From: Ruminococcaceae bacterium D5
GTDB taxonomy: Bacteria > Bacillota > Clostridia > Oscillospirales > Ruminococcaceae
Length of the DNA stretch: 64,000 nt
Assembly (NCBI GenBank): GCA_900113995.1
Contig: FORK01000016.1
Location: 21,388 to 85,387 of the forward strand
Direction of reading: 5' to 3'
In this document: positions 44,126-52,886 of the stretch, piece after piece
Layout of the letters: every line of letters begins with the position of its first letter
How positions within the stretch are numbered: position 1 is the stretch's first letter
Notes under the pieces: generated by a model
The model's database searches: none
Seen by the model: the letters and a program-made list of their open reading frames with translations, nothing else
Told to the model about the DNA's origin: nothing
Program-made: the position numbers and the translations under genes

Positions 44126-44848
44126 TTAAATGACCATTCCGCCGTTGACCCCCAGCACCTGACCGGTGACAAAGGAGGCACAGGCGGTAAAATACCAGAT
44201 CGCATCCGCGGTTTCTTCGGGGGAGCCGATTACGCCGAGCGGAGTTTCCTCCCGCAGGGCGGCGAAATCCGCTTCGCTCAGGCTTCGGTTCATGTCGGTG
44301 GATATAACGCCCGGCGCGACGCAGTTGACCCGCACACCGGAGGGGCCGACCTCTTTGGCGAGGGCACGCGTCAGGCCGATGACCGCCGCTTTGCTCGCCG
44401 AATAGGCCGCCTCGCAGGAGCCGCCCGTCTGCCCCCACATCGAGGAGAGGGTTACGATGCTGCCCTGATGCCGCCGGATCATGCCGGGAAGGGCGGCGCG
44501 GCAGCAGAGGAAAGCCGAACGGACATTGACTGCAAAGAGACGGTCCCAGTCCTCGAGGGAAAGGTCGGTCAGCAGTCCCTGCGGCAGGGCGGTCCCGGCG
44601 TTGAGCACCAGCCCGTCGAGATGGCCGAGGGCCTGCTCGGCAGACCGGACGAGCGATTCACACCCGGCAGGGTCAGCCAGGTCGGCGCGGATGGCGGTGA
44701 TTCCCGGCAGGCGGGCGCAGAGCCGGCGCGTCTCCTCTTCGGCATGCAGCCAGCCGAAGGCCACGGCCCAGCCTTCCCGGAAAAAGCGTTCGACGGCGGC
44801 GCGCCCGATGCCGCGCGAGCCGCCGGTGATCAGTACTGTTTTGATAAT
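44126..44848 (-). CDS. SDR family oxidoreductase (FabG-like)
   Basis: 240 residues. Short-chain dehydrogenase: cofactor motif TGGSRGIGRA, NAG (LNAGTALPQG), catalytic Ser in SSMWGQ, YSASKAA with the Tyr/Lys pair, and PGVISTDM. Resembles 3-oxoacyl-ACP reductases, but no fatty-acid genes are adjacent, so the substrate is open. The start is unusual: homology begins IIKTVLITGG, and the only ribosome site (TAAGGAG) is placed correctly for an ATT at 44848. The nearest in-frame ATG is at 44917 and lacks a ribosome site. Confidence 0.85.
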   Translation of the reverse strand: MIKTVLITGGSRGIGRAAVERFFREGWAVAFGWLHAEEETRRLCARLPGITAIRADLADPAGCESLVRSAEQALGHLDGLVLNAGTALPQGLLTDLSLEDWDRLFAVNVRSAFLCCRAALPGMIRRHQGSIVTLSSMWGQTGGSCEAAYSASKAAVIGLTRALAKEVGPSGVRVNCVAPGVISTDMNRSLSEADFAALREETPLGVIGSPEETADAIWYFTACASFVTGQVLGVNGGMVI

Positions 44849-45016
44849 GTCCAGCTCCTTACAGGCCCGGGAGTTGCGGGCCCGGATTATTTTCCCGCTT
44901 CCTGTGGCAGAACACATGCGCGCCGGCATCCGTGCCGGGGATCTGCTGCGGCCGTTTGCCGATTCTTTGTGGGCAGCGCCTCGGTACACGGCCTGGCCGT
45001 CCGATGTGCTGGCGGA

Positions 45017-45883
45017 TTATTTGCCCGATTCCCGCAGGTAGCGCAGCACCCCCATTGCCGCCCGGGCTCCGTCTCCCACAGCGGTCGAAACCTGAAGAAG
45101 TCCGCCGGTGCAGTCCCCCGCGGCGAAAAGCCCCGGCACAGCGGTCTGCATCGAATCGTCAACGACGATCGAGCCGTTTTTGACCTCGGCTCCGAGCTTG
45201 CGGGCAAAATCCCCCGCACTCGCTGAGCCGAGTGCCACGAAAAGGCCCTCGACCGGCACTTCGCGCCCGCCCGCCAGCCGTACGGCGGAGAGCTGTTCGT
45301 CCCCCACGAGGGCGGCGAGAGGATCGGTGACGGCCGAAAGGCGGGGGTCCATCCCTTCCGGGACCGGCGCCCCATTGGTGAAGAGGGTCACGCCGCCCGC
45401 CACCGGAAGCAGGTGGGCGGCCTCATGCAGCGCGTAGTCTCCCGCGCCGAGCACCCCGACGGAGCGGCCGCGGTAAAAGAAGGCGTCGCAGACCGCGCAG
45501 TAGCTGACACCATGCCCCTCGAGCGCGGCAAGCCCAGGGATCGGAAGCGTCCGCCGGGAGGCGCCGGTTGCAAGAATGACGCAGGGGGCCGAAGCCTCCC
45601 CCTCTCCGGTCAGCAGGCGGAAGCCCTCCGGCTCCCAGGAGAGGTCGAGCGCCTCCGAGAAAAGAATCTCCGCGCCGAGCGACCGGGCTTGCTCGAGGCC
45701 GCGGTGGGCCAGCGCCTCGCCGCTGATCGGCTCTTCAAGGCCAAAGTAATTTTCAATCTTTTCGGCCTTTTGCAGCGCACCGAAGTCCTTGCCCACCAGC
45801 AGGGCGCGGCGGTTGGCACGGCAGAGATAGATGGCGGCGCTTGCCCCGGCAGGGCCAAGTCCGATGATGATGACATCCGGCAT
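45017..45883 (-). CDS. Thioredoxin-reductase-like FAD-dependent oxidoreductase
   Basis: 288 residues. FAD motif GLGPAGASAAIYL at the N terminus, the redox-active CAVC (VSYCAVCDAFFYRG), an NAD(P)-fold GVLGAGDYALHEA, and the C-terminal FAD site GLFAAGDCTGGLLQVSTAVG. It is the size of low-molecular-weight thioredoxin reductases; donor specificity (NADPH or ferredoxin) cannot be told, and no thioredoxin gene is adjacent. The ribosome site is AAGGAGGAC. It is divergent from the Nudix gene. Confidence 0.85.
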   Translation of the reverse strand: MPDVIIIGLGPAGASAAIYLCRANRRALLVGKDFGALQKAEKIENYFGLEEPISGEALAHRGLEQARSLGAEILFSEALDLSWEPEGFRLLTGEGEASAPCVILATGASRRTLPIPGLAALEGHGVSYCAVCDAFFYRGRSVGVLGAGDYALHEAAHLLPVAGGVTLFTNGAPVPEGMDPRLSAVTDPLAALVGDEQLSAVRLAGGREVPVEGLFVALGSASAGDFARKLGAEVKNGSIVVDDSMQTAVPGLFAAGDCTGGLLQVSTAVGDGARAAMGVLRYLRESGK

Positions 45884-45950
45884 TTGATCGTCCTCCTTTT
45901 GTTTGGCTGCCCCTATTATAATCGATATCGGGAAAGATTACCACGAGGAA

Positions 45951-45979
45951 TTGAATTTTACGTCAGAAGAGGGTATAAT
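45951..45979 (+). promoter_or_regulatory. Sigma-A promoter of the Nudix-fba unit
   Basis: TTGAAT (45951-45956), 17-base spacer, TATAAT (45974-45979), leaving a leader of about 90 bases before the Nudix start. Confidence 0.75.
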
Positions 45980-46074
45980 AATCAGGAAATCATCATGACC
46001 TCTGGCAGCACTCCGCGGCTCTTTCCTGCAAAACGGCCGCGGCGGTGTGATGCTTTGACAGAAGGAGAATTCCG

Positions 46075-46608
46075 ATGGCGATAGAAAGGACCCTTTCCCA
46101 GCGCCGGGTTTACGACGGCAGAATCCTCAATGTCCGGGTGGACGAGGCGATCCTTCCCAACGGCAAAACCGTGACCCGCGAGGTGATCGAGCATCACGGC
46201 GCCTGCGGAATCGTGGCCTTCGACGAGGAAGGCAAGCTTCTGATGGTGCGGCAGTACCGCTATCCCATGGCCTGCGAGCTGCTGGAGCTTCCCGCGGGGA
46301 AGATCGACCCCGGCGAGACGCCGGATGCGTGTGCCGCCCGCGAGCTGGAGGAGGAAACAGGATATCGCGCTTCGGAGCTTGAATTTCTCGGGGATATCTA
46401 TCCCATCGCCGCCTACTGCTGTGAGGTAGTGCATCTTTATCTGGCGAAGGGCCTTACCCGCGGGGCGCAGCACCTCGATCCGGACGAATTCCTCGATGTA
46501 CTGCATGTCGATTTCGACGAGGCGCTCAGCCGGGTTCTCGCCGGGGAGCTGCCCGACTCCAAGACCCAGATCGGAATCATGAAGGCGGCGCTGCTGCGCC
46601 GGAAGTAA
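46075..46608 (+). CDS. Nudix hydrolase (ADP-ribose pyrophosphatase type)
   Basis: 177 residues. Complete Nudix box GKIDPGETPDACAARELEEE followed by TGYRA, with the usual N-terminal beta region (REVIEHHGACGIVAFDEEGK) of ADP-ribose pyrophosphatases. It probably hydrolyses ADP-ribose to AMP and ribose 5-phosphate. AGAAGGAG precedes the ATG. fba follows at 72 bp with no clear terminator between, so the two may share the promoter. Confidence 0.92.
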   Translation: MAIERTLSQRRVYDGRILNVRVDEAILPNGKTVTREVIEHHGACGIVAFDEEGKLLMVRQYRYPMACELLELPAGKIDPGETPDACAARELEEETGYRASELEFLGDIYPIAAYCCEVVHLYLAKGLTRGAQHLDPDEFLDVLHVDFDEALSRVLAGELPDSKTQIGIMKAALLRRK

Positions 46609-46680
46609 CCCGATGGTTTGGGGACGGCCATGACGGCCAAAACCGATCGTATAGATAGTCAAGAAAAGGAGATGTTTCCA

Positions 46681-47616
46681 ATGGCACTGGTTACCACTAA
46701 GGAAATGTTCAAGAAGGCCTACGAGGGCGGATACGCCATCGGCGCTTTCAACGTCAACAACATGGAAATCGTTCAGGGGATCACCGAGGCTGCGCAGGAG
46801 CAGAAAGCCCCCGTCATCCTTCAGGTTTCGGCCGGCGCGCGCAAGTATGCCAAGCACAGCTACCTTGTCAAGCTCGTTGAGGCCGCCATCGAGGAGACCG
46901 GCGTCGATCTCGCGCTGCACCTTGATCATGGCGCGGATTTTGAGATCTGCAAGTCCTGCATCGACGGAGGCTTCACTTCGGTGATGATTGACGGAAGCCA
47001 CCACAGCTTCGAGGACAACATCGCCGTCACCCGCAGGGTAGTCGAGTATGCCCACGACCGCGGCGTTGTCGTCGAGGCCGAGCTGGGCCGGCTCGCCGGA
47101 ATTGAGGATGCGGTCAACGTTTCGGAGGCCGATTCCTCCTACACCGATCCGGCTCAGGTCGAGGAGTTTGTCACCCGCACCGGCGTCGATTCACTCGCCA
47201 TTGCCATCGGCACTAGCCACGGCGCCTATAAGTTCAAGCCCGGCCAGAAGCCGCAGCTTCGCTTCGATATCCTCGAAGAGGTAGAACGCCGCCTGCCCGG
47301 CTTCCCGATCGTTTTGCACGGAGCTTCGTCGGTGATGCAGGAGTATGTGCAGATGGTCAACCAGTACGGCGGACAGATGCCCGGCGCCATCGGCATCCCC
47401 GAGGAGATGCTCCGCGAGGCGGCCAAGATGGCGGTCTGCAAGATCAACATCGACTCGGATATCCGTCTGGCGATGACGGCGGCGATCCGCAGGCATCTGG
47501 TCGAGCATCCCGATCACTTCGACCCCAGACAGTACCTTGCCGATGCCCGCGACGCGGTCAAGGAGGTCGTTGCCCACAAGATGGTGCATGTCCTCGGCTG
47601 TGCAGGAAAGGCCTAA
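46681..47616 (+). CDS. fba: Class II fructose-1,6-bisphosphate aldolase
   Basis: 311 residues. Zinc-dependent aldolase of glycolysis and gluconeogenesis, cleaving fructose 1,6-bisphosphate to DHAP and glyceraldehyde 3-phosphate. Features: AFNVNNMEIVQGI, the zinc ligand region LHLDHGADFE, IDGSHHSFEDNI, VEAELGRLAG, and the phosphate-binding LHGASSV and INIDSDIR. AAAGGAGATG precedes the ATG at 46681; an earlier in-frame ATG has no ribosome site. Confidence 0.96.
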   Translation: MALVTTKEMFKKAYEGGYAIGAFNVNNMEIVQGITEAAQEQKAPVILQVSAGARKYAKHSYLVKLVEAAIEETGVDLALHLDHGADFEICKSCIDGGFTSVMIDGSHHSFEDNIAVTRRVVEYAHDRGVVVEAELGRLAGIEDAVNVSEADSSYTDPAQVEEFVTRTGVDSLAIAIGTSHGAYKFKPGQKPQLRFDILEEVERRLPGFPIVLHGASSVMQEYVQMVNQYGGQMPGAIGIPEEMLREAAKMAVCKINIDSDIRLAMTAAIRRHLVEHPDHFDPRQYLADARDAVKEVVAHKMVHVLGCAGKA

Positions 47617-47629
47617 GCTCTTTTGAAAT

Positions 47630-47663
47630 CAAGCGGTCCGTCCCGAAAGGAACGGACCGCTTG
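47630..47663. terminator. Terminator of fba
   Basis: CAAGCGGTCCGT ... ACGGACCGCTTG, a 12-bp stem immediately after the fba stop, facing the decayed MATE gene. Confidence 0.7.
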
Positions 47664-47776
47664 CCGCTCTGCCGGAGTTTCAGCCAGCCGCTCTGCGGCG
47701 GTTCTGCTCCGGGTTTGCCCGGTCCGGGGGCTTTGGCGGTATGGCTGCGGCGGTTCTATGCGGGTGGGGTACACTG

Positions 47777-49126
47777 TCAGACGTTTTGGCCGTCCGGTTC
47801 GTACCGGCGGCGGGTCAGCAGATAGTAGGCGGCGATCATGGCCGCCGTTGTTCCCCAGGCAAGCGGGCAGCAGATGTAGATATTGAAAAGACCCGGACGC
47901 AGGCGCATGCTGACGGCAAGGAATACCTGCCGCAGTCCCACCGTGCCGATCAGGGAGAGAAGCATCGGCATGCGGGTATTGCCGTAGCCGCGCAGAACTC
48001 CGAGGTACACCTCGCGGATGGAGAGGAAAAAGTAGAGAGGGACGATGGTACGCATCATTGCCGCCCCGACCTCCACCACCTGTGGGTCGGAGTTGAAGAG
48101 GGATACGCAGGGGACGGCGAACCAGTAGACGAGGAAGCCCAATCCCCAAGTGACGCCCAGCCCGAGCAGCAGGCAGCTTTGGATGCCGCGGCGGGCCCGG
48201 GCGTAGTTTCCGGCGCCGGTATTTTGACTGACAAAGGTCGTGATGGTCAGGCCGAAGGATTTGCAGGGCATTGAAACAAACTTGTCCAGCCTCTGCGCGA
48301 CCCCGACCCCCGCCATGGCAGCGGGTCCGAAGCCGCCGATATACCGCCATACAAAGAGGCTCGAGAAGGAGATCAGAGCGCTTTGCAGGTTCGAAGGCAT
48401 CCCGATGCCCGTCACATCGGCAATGATGCCCCGGCAGCGGGCAAAGCTCCCCGAAGTCAAGGCGGAAGCTCCAGTCGTACCGGAAAATGCGGAGGCAGAC
48501 GAGCAGGACCGAGACGCATTGGGAAATGACAGTGGCGATTCCCACCCCGGCTACTCCGAGCGGGAGGCGGACGACAAACAGAAGATCGAGGACGATGTTG
48601 ATGCAGCAGGATACCAGAAGAATCAGGAAAGGATGGCGGGAATCCCCGACCGCCGCAGAATGCCCGCGCCGATGTTGTAGATGACAGTGAGCATCAGTCC
48701 GGCGAGGTAGATCCTGAGATAGACGACCGCTTCGGCGTAAACCTCCGGCGGGGCCGCCGACAGGCGGACGAGCTGCGGCGTCAGCAGGATGCCCAAAACC
48801 GACAGGCCCATCCCCAGCACAACCGAAAAGGTGAAGGAAACCCGAATCGAGGAGCTTAACTCTTTGTGATCGCCCCCGCCGAACGTACGGGAAACGACGA
48901 CCGACGCGCCGGCTGACATTCCGGTGAAGAAGCCGACCAGCAGATTCGACAGGGTCGAGCATATGCTGACGGCGGCGAGGGCGTGACTGCCCACAAAATT
49001 CCCTGCAACCAACGAATCCACGCTGTTGTAAAGGTTCTGGAAGAGCTCGCCCAGAATAATCGGAATGGAAAAAAGAATCAGTTGGCTTGTGATGCCGCCC
49101 TGTGTAAAATCGATGTTTCCGCGCAA
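47777..49126 (-). pseudogene. MATE family efflux transporter, broken by two frameshifts
   Basis: The three frames join into one multidrug/toxin extrusion transporter of about 450 residues. Part 1 (from a TTG at 49126 after GGGAGG; an ATG at 49150 is also possible) runs LRGNIDFTQGGITSQLILF to YNIGAGILRR. Near 48657 one base appears lost, and the frame continues DSRHPFLILLVSCCINIVLD. Near 48430-48450 a second shift leads to FARCRGIIADVTGIGMPS and on to the end. Twelve membrane helices are represented in total. Unless these are sequencing errors, the gene is inactive. Confidence 0.85.
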
Positions 49127-49281
49127 GATCTGTTTCCTCCCTCTTTTCATAGTTCGACAGACGGATGCTTTTTGTAAAGGATACCATATTTTCCACCATT
49201 TTCGACCCCTGCGGTGCGAAATGCCGCGGCGGCGGGATTGCATGGAATTTCATAGTTTTCCTGTGATATTCTGTATTTGTC

Positions 49282-49324
49282 AAAAAGGGAACGGGATCTC
49301 CAAACAGGGAGTCCGTTCCCTTTT
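49282..49324. terminator. Terminator-like hairpin in a divergent intergenic region
   Basis: AAAAAGGGAACGG ... CCGTTCCCTTTT, flanked by A and T runs on both sides. It lies between the divergent MATE and GH25 genes, where a terminator is not expected; it may be a leader attenuator or a trace of a lost gene. Confidence 0.6.
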
Positions 49325-49409
49325 GCGTGCGGGGACTTTGCCGTTGCGTCGGACATAACATGGAGCGGGGCCCAAATTTGGATCGGACTCCGCCAAAAGG
49401 GGGGATATC

Positions 49410-50186
49410 ATGAAAAAAGGAATCGATGTGTCACACTATCAGGGTCAGATTGACTGGCCCGCCGTCAAGGCGGGCGGTATTGGTTTTGCCATGATCCGCG
49501 TCGGCTGGACCCATTACGAGGGCGGCCTGACGCTGGATGACCGGTTTGTTCAAAACATTGAGGGGGCGAACGCGGCCGGTATTCCGGCGGGGGTCTATGC
49601 TTACGGCTACGATCTTTCTCCCGGTGCGGCCCGGATCAGTGCCGCACAGGTGATTGAGGCGGTGAAGCCTTACCGGCTTGAATATCCGGTTTGCTACGAT
49701 CAGGAATATGAGGAGGTGCTGATGGCGCTTTCCCGCACACAGCGCACCGAAATTTGCGCCGCGTTTCTTGAGACGGTGCAGAAATCGCGCTACTACGCCA
49801 TGCTTTATGCGAGTAAGGACTGGCTGGAGCACTGGGTGTTCGACGAACAGCTTACCGATTATGACAAATGGGTGGCCCAGTACGCCGATGCCTGCACCTA
49901 TCAGGGGGAATTCGGCATCTGGCAGTACGGCGTGATGGGAGAGGAGGGGGTCAAGGGGCAGGATTACACCATCGCCGGACAGGTGCAGGGGGTCGCGGCC
50001 AACTGCGATGTGGATTTTTCCTATCGGGATTACCCCGGAATCATCCGCGAGGCCGGGCTGAACCGGCTTGGGAGCGTGCCGGAAACGAATTATGAAATGC
50101 TTTATAAAGAGGCGGCGCGGGAGATTGACCTGCTGCGCCCGAAGGCGGAAAAGTACGATCAGATTCGAATCATCGTAAACAGCTGA
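49410..50186 (+). CDS. GH25 family lysozyme
   Basis: 258 residues. Glycoside hydrolase family 25 muramidase of about 210 residues: KKGIDVSHYQGQIDWPAVKA at the N terminus, catalytic acids in CYDQEYEEV, MLYASKDWLEH, and WQYGVMGEEGVKG. A helical tail of about 45 residues follows. There is no signal peptide, as in phage endolysins that rely on a holin. It lies 1.1 kb before the phage morphogenesis cluster and could be its endolysin, but two non-phage genes separate them. Confidence 0.9.
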   Translation: MKKGIDVSHYQGQIDWPAVKAGGIGFAMIRVGWTHYEGGLTLDDRFVQNIEGANAAGIPAGVYAYGYDLSPGAARISAAQVIEAVKPYRLEYPVCYDQEYEEVLMALSRTQRTEICAAFLETVQKSRYYAMLYASKDWLEHWVFDEQLTDYDKWVAQYADACTYQGEFGIWQYGVMGEEGVKGQDYTIAGQVQGVAANCDVDFSYRDYPGIIREAGLNRLGSVPETNYEMLYKEAAREIDLLRPKAEKYDQIRIIVNS

Positions 50187-50327
50187 CAGATTTCGACAGA
50201 CTTTTCAAAATCGGGAAAAGAACTCCAAAAGCAACGGCCTGTTTTTGTGAATTACAATAATTTACAATTATATTAAAATATGTAAGAATATATTTGAAAA
50301 GTAAAAACAGACAGGAGTTGTTTATAC

Positions 50328-50525
50328 TTGTATCAGGTCGTTGAAAGTGCAGCAGAAGGCAAAAGCGTCTATGGCATCGAGGGCTGCGGAGTTTTGGTGG
50401 AAGATCTTTCAGACGACCGCAAAGCGGTCGAGGCACTGGCCGCCCGATGCAACCACGGTGGTTTGGATCCCTGTCAGCTCTGGGAGGTGGCGGCGGATTT
50501 CGTTCAGCAGCAGGCGATGGAATAG
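50328..50525 (+). CDS. DUF6514 family small protein
   Basis: 65 residues from a TTG at 50328, ten bases after ACAGGAG. The sequence YGIEGCGVLVEDLSDDRKAV ... LARCN-like stretch ... LDPCQLWEVAADFV matches the DUF6514 pattern, a small cytoplasmic protein of unknown function in Clostridia. An AT-rich promoter region (50190-50310) precedes it. Confidence 0.7.
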   Translation: MYQVVESAAEGKSVYGIEGCGVLVEDLSDDRKAVEALAARCNHGGLDPCQLWEVAADFVQQQAME

Positions 50526-50736
50526 CAGTGCTTTCGGATGGATTCCGGCTGCGGAAGAGGGGGTGCGTTCAACGGGCGCATCCCCTTTCGGATTCGGCGG
50601 GATTTTTACAGGAAAGGGGTAGCGCGGCGGCGTAATTACGTGCTATACTAATCCTGAGGTTCGGGCGGAAAGCCGTGAGGGCGCCCGCCGCATAAAAATC
50701 CGCAGCCAGCGGGAATGATAAACGGGAGTGAAAAAC

Positions 50737-51162
50737 ATGGCAGGATCAGGAAAGGGATTTTTGGCTGAATTCAAGGAGTTTATTTCACGCGGAAATGTCG
50801 TCGATATGGCGGTTGGCGTTGTCGTGGGCAGTGCATTTACCGGAATTGTCAATTCGCTTGTCAAAGATGTCATGATGCCGGCGATCGGATTCCTGATCGG
50901 CGGGGTCGATTTTGCCGACCTCAAGATAGTCCTTGCCCCTGCGGTGGGAGAGACACCGGAGGTGGCGGTTCTCTATGGGACCTTCCTCAATCAGATCGTG
51001 AACTTTTTGATCCTGGCTTTCGTCGTGTTTGTGATGGTCCGGATGCTCAACCGGTTCCACCGCAAGAAGGAGGAGGCGCCTGCGGCCCCCGCGGCTCCGC
51101 CGGCCGACATTGTGCTGCTGACCGAGATCCGCGACCTTCTGAAGGAAAGGGAAGGAAAATAA
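50737..51162 (+). CDS. mscL: Large-conductance mechanosensitive channel MscL
   Basis: 141 residues. Pentameric channel that releases solutes on hypo-osmotic shock. N-terminal amphipathic helix FKEFISRGNVVDMAVGVVVG, gate segment GSAFTGIVNSLVKDVMMP, second membrane helix VNFLILAFVVFVMVRML and a C-terminal helical bundle with an Ala/Pro linker. The ATG at 50737 is preferred to an in-frame GTG at 50728. It is the last clearly chromosomal gene before the phage cluster. Confidence 0.95.
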   Translation: MAGSGKGFLAEFKEFISRGNVVDMAVGVVVGSAFTGIVNSLVKDVMMPAIGFLIGGVDFADLKIVLAPAVGETPEVAVLYGTFLNQIVNFLILAFVVFVMVRMLNRFHRKKEEAPAAPAAPPADIVLLTEIRDLLKEREGK

Positions 51163-51177
51163 TCAAAGATGAGGGGA

Positions 51178-51218
51178 AAGCCCCGCACGGCGCGTTTGAC
51201 GCCGGACGCGGGGTTTTT
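51178..51218 (+). terminator. Terminator of mscL
   Basis: GCCCCGCACGGCG ... CGCCGGACGCGGGG followed by TTTTT. It separates mscL from the phage operon, which must have its own promoter in 51219-51290. Confidence 0.85.
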
Positions 51219-51325
51219 CCTTTCTTCAAAAAGTTACTTAAAAAGCGAAATGATATCTTAACCAGCAACAAAAGAGAAGGGAGAGAAAAGCCATCGAAAG
51301 AAAAAAGGAGCTGACCGCGGAGCAG

Positions 51326-51619
51326 GTGCTTGACGAGCTTTCATCTGTGGCGTTTGCCAATGCCGCCGACTTTGTGGAAATCACCGGTGAAGGGAGGGTG
51401 CAGGTCAAGCCGACGGCTCGGATTCCGAAAAGAAAACGCGCGGCGATGATCGGAATCCGGGCGGCTTCGGGCGGGGTGGAAATCAAGCTGGCCAACAAAA
51501 TGCAGGCCTTGCAGATGCTTGGACGGTATCTCGGCGCATTTGCGCCGGAAACGGGGATTGAGGATCTGGAAGCGGCAAGGGCGGAGGTGTTTGGGGATGA
51601 AGGAGCGGCGGATGAATAG
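51326..51619 (+). CDS. Phage terminase small subunit
   Basis: 97 residues from the GTG at 51326. IKLANKMQALQMLGRYLGAF matches the Terminase_2 family (P. SPP1-like small subunits), which recognises phage DNA and starts packaging. GTG is the only standard start, but its ribosome site is poor. In-frame sequence continues upstream to an ATC at 51293 (IERKKELTAEQ) that sits correctly after AAGGGAGAG, so a non-standard start is possible. It overlaps the large subunit by 8 bp. First gene of the phage cluster. Confidence 0.75.
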   Translation: MLDELSSVAFANAADFVEITGEGRVQVKPTARIPKRKRAAMIGIRAASGGVEIKLANKMQALQMLGRYLGAFAPETGIEDLEAARAEVFGDEGAADE

Positions 51620-52886
51620 CATCCCCTTTTGCTTTGGAGAAAAGCACCGGGACTATATGCGCCGGTGTCTCGGCGCCTCGGTCTGTGTGGCAGAGGGAGC
51701 GGTGCGCTCCGGCAAGACGGTGGATCACGTGTTCGTTTTCGCAAAACTGCTCGAGGACGCGCCCGACCGGCTGCACCTGGCCACCGGGCCGACCCTTGCG
51801 AACGCGCGGCTCAATATCGGGAGCTGCAACGGCTTCGGACTGGAGGCGCTGTTCCGGGGGCGGTGCCGCTGGGGAAAGTTTCAGGACAATGAGTGCCTTC
51901 GGGTGCGCACGGCGACAGGAGAAAAAATCATCATCTTCGCTGGCGGCGGAAAAGCCGACAGTTTTCGAAAGATCAGAGGGAATTCCTACGGGATGTGGAT
52001 TGCCACCGAGATCAATCTTCATCATGACAGCATGATTCGTGAGGCGTTTAACCGGCAGCTCGCGGCAAAGCGCCGGCGGGTTTTCTGGGACCTGAACCCC
52101 GAGGGTCCGGGCGCTGCAATCTATACCGAGTACCTCGACCGCTATGCGGCGATGCAGGCGAAGGGAGAGTTCCCCGGAGGTTATTGCTACGGGCATTTCA
52201 CCATCCGGGACAACGCCGCCCTGCCTCCCGGACGGATCGGGGAGATCGAGGCGCAGTATGACCGGGAAAGCGTCTGGTACCGGAGGGACATTCTAGGGGA
52301 GCGGTGCGCCGCCGAGGGCCTGGTCTATCCGATGTTCGATCCCGCGCGGCATGTGGCGGTCCGCCGCCCCGGGCCGCAGGCCGAATGGTACCTTTCGGTT
52401 GACTATGGAACGATGAATCCCTGTTCGATGGGGCTCTGGGCGGTGGAGCGGGGCCGGGCGCTGCGCGCGGCCGAATGGTATCACGACGGCCGGCGGACAA
52501 GGCATTCGATGACGGACGAGGAATATTACACAGCCCTCGAACGGCTGGCCGGACGGCGCCCGATCCGGTATGTGATCGTCGATCCGTCGGCTGCGTCCTT
52601 CATCGAGTGCATCCGGCGGCACGGGCGGTTCCGGGTGCGCGGCGCCCAGAATGCAGTGATCCCCGGCATCCGCACAGTGGGCTCGATGCTTGAGGCCGGG
52701 CGGCTGGCGATCGATCCTTCCTGCGCCGACTGCATCCGGGAGATGCGCTCCTACCGCTGGGCGGACGGCGGGGAGGACCAGGTGGTCAAGGAAAACGACC
52801 ACGCGATGGACGACATGCGGTATTTTTGCTATACGGTGCTGCGGCGGGAGCCGTGGAGACGGGAGGAGGAAAAAGAAGATGTTTGA
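51612..52886 (+). CDS. Phage terminase large subunit (PBSX type)
   Basis: 424 residues. ATP-driven packaging motor and nuclease. Walker A AEGAVRSGKTVDH near residue 30, the ATPase part to about 200 (KIRGNSYGMWIATEINLHHD), then an RNase-H-fold nuclease starting SVDYGTMNPCSMGLW with later Asp residues (VIVDPSAASF, HAMDDMRYF). The ATG at 51612 follows AAGGAG. It overlaps the portal gene by 8 bp. Headful packaging is likely for this family. Confidence 0.93.
   Translation: MNSIPFCFGEKHRDYMRRCLGASVCVAEGAVRSGKTVDHVFVFAKLLEDAPDRLHLATGPTLANARLNIGSCNGFGLEALFRGRCRWGKFQDNECLRVRTATGEKIIIFAGGGKADSFRKIRGNSYGMWIATEINLHHDSMIREAFNRQLAAKRRRVFWDLNPEGPGAAIYTEYLDRYAAMQAKGEFPGGYCYGHFTIRDNAALPPGRIGEIEAQYDRESVWYRRDILGERCAAEGLVYPMFDPARHVAVRRPGPQAEWYLSVDYGTMNPCSMGLWAVERGRALRAAEWYHDGRRTRHSMTDEEYYTALERLAGRRPIRYVIVDPSAASFIECIRRHGRFRVRGAQNAVIPGIRTVGSMLEAGRLAIDPSCADCIREMRSYRWADGGEDQVVKENDHAMDDMRYFCYTVLRREPWRREEEKEDV

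Noticed and set aside
49410..50186. GH25 lysozyme as a certain part of the phage cluster
   Set aside because: A DUF6514 gene and mscL, both ordinary chromosomal genes, and a terminator separate it from the terminase genes. The link stays a possibility only.
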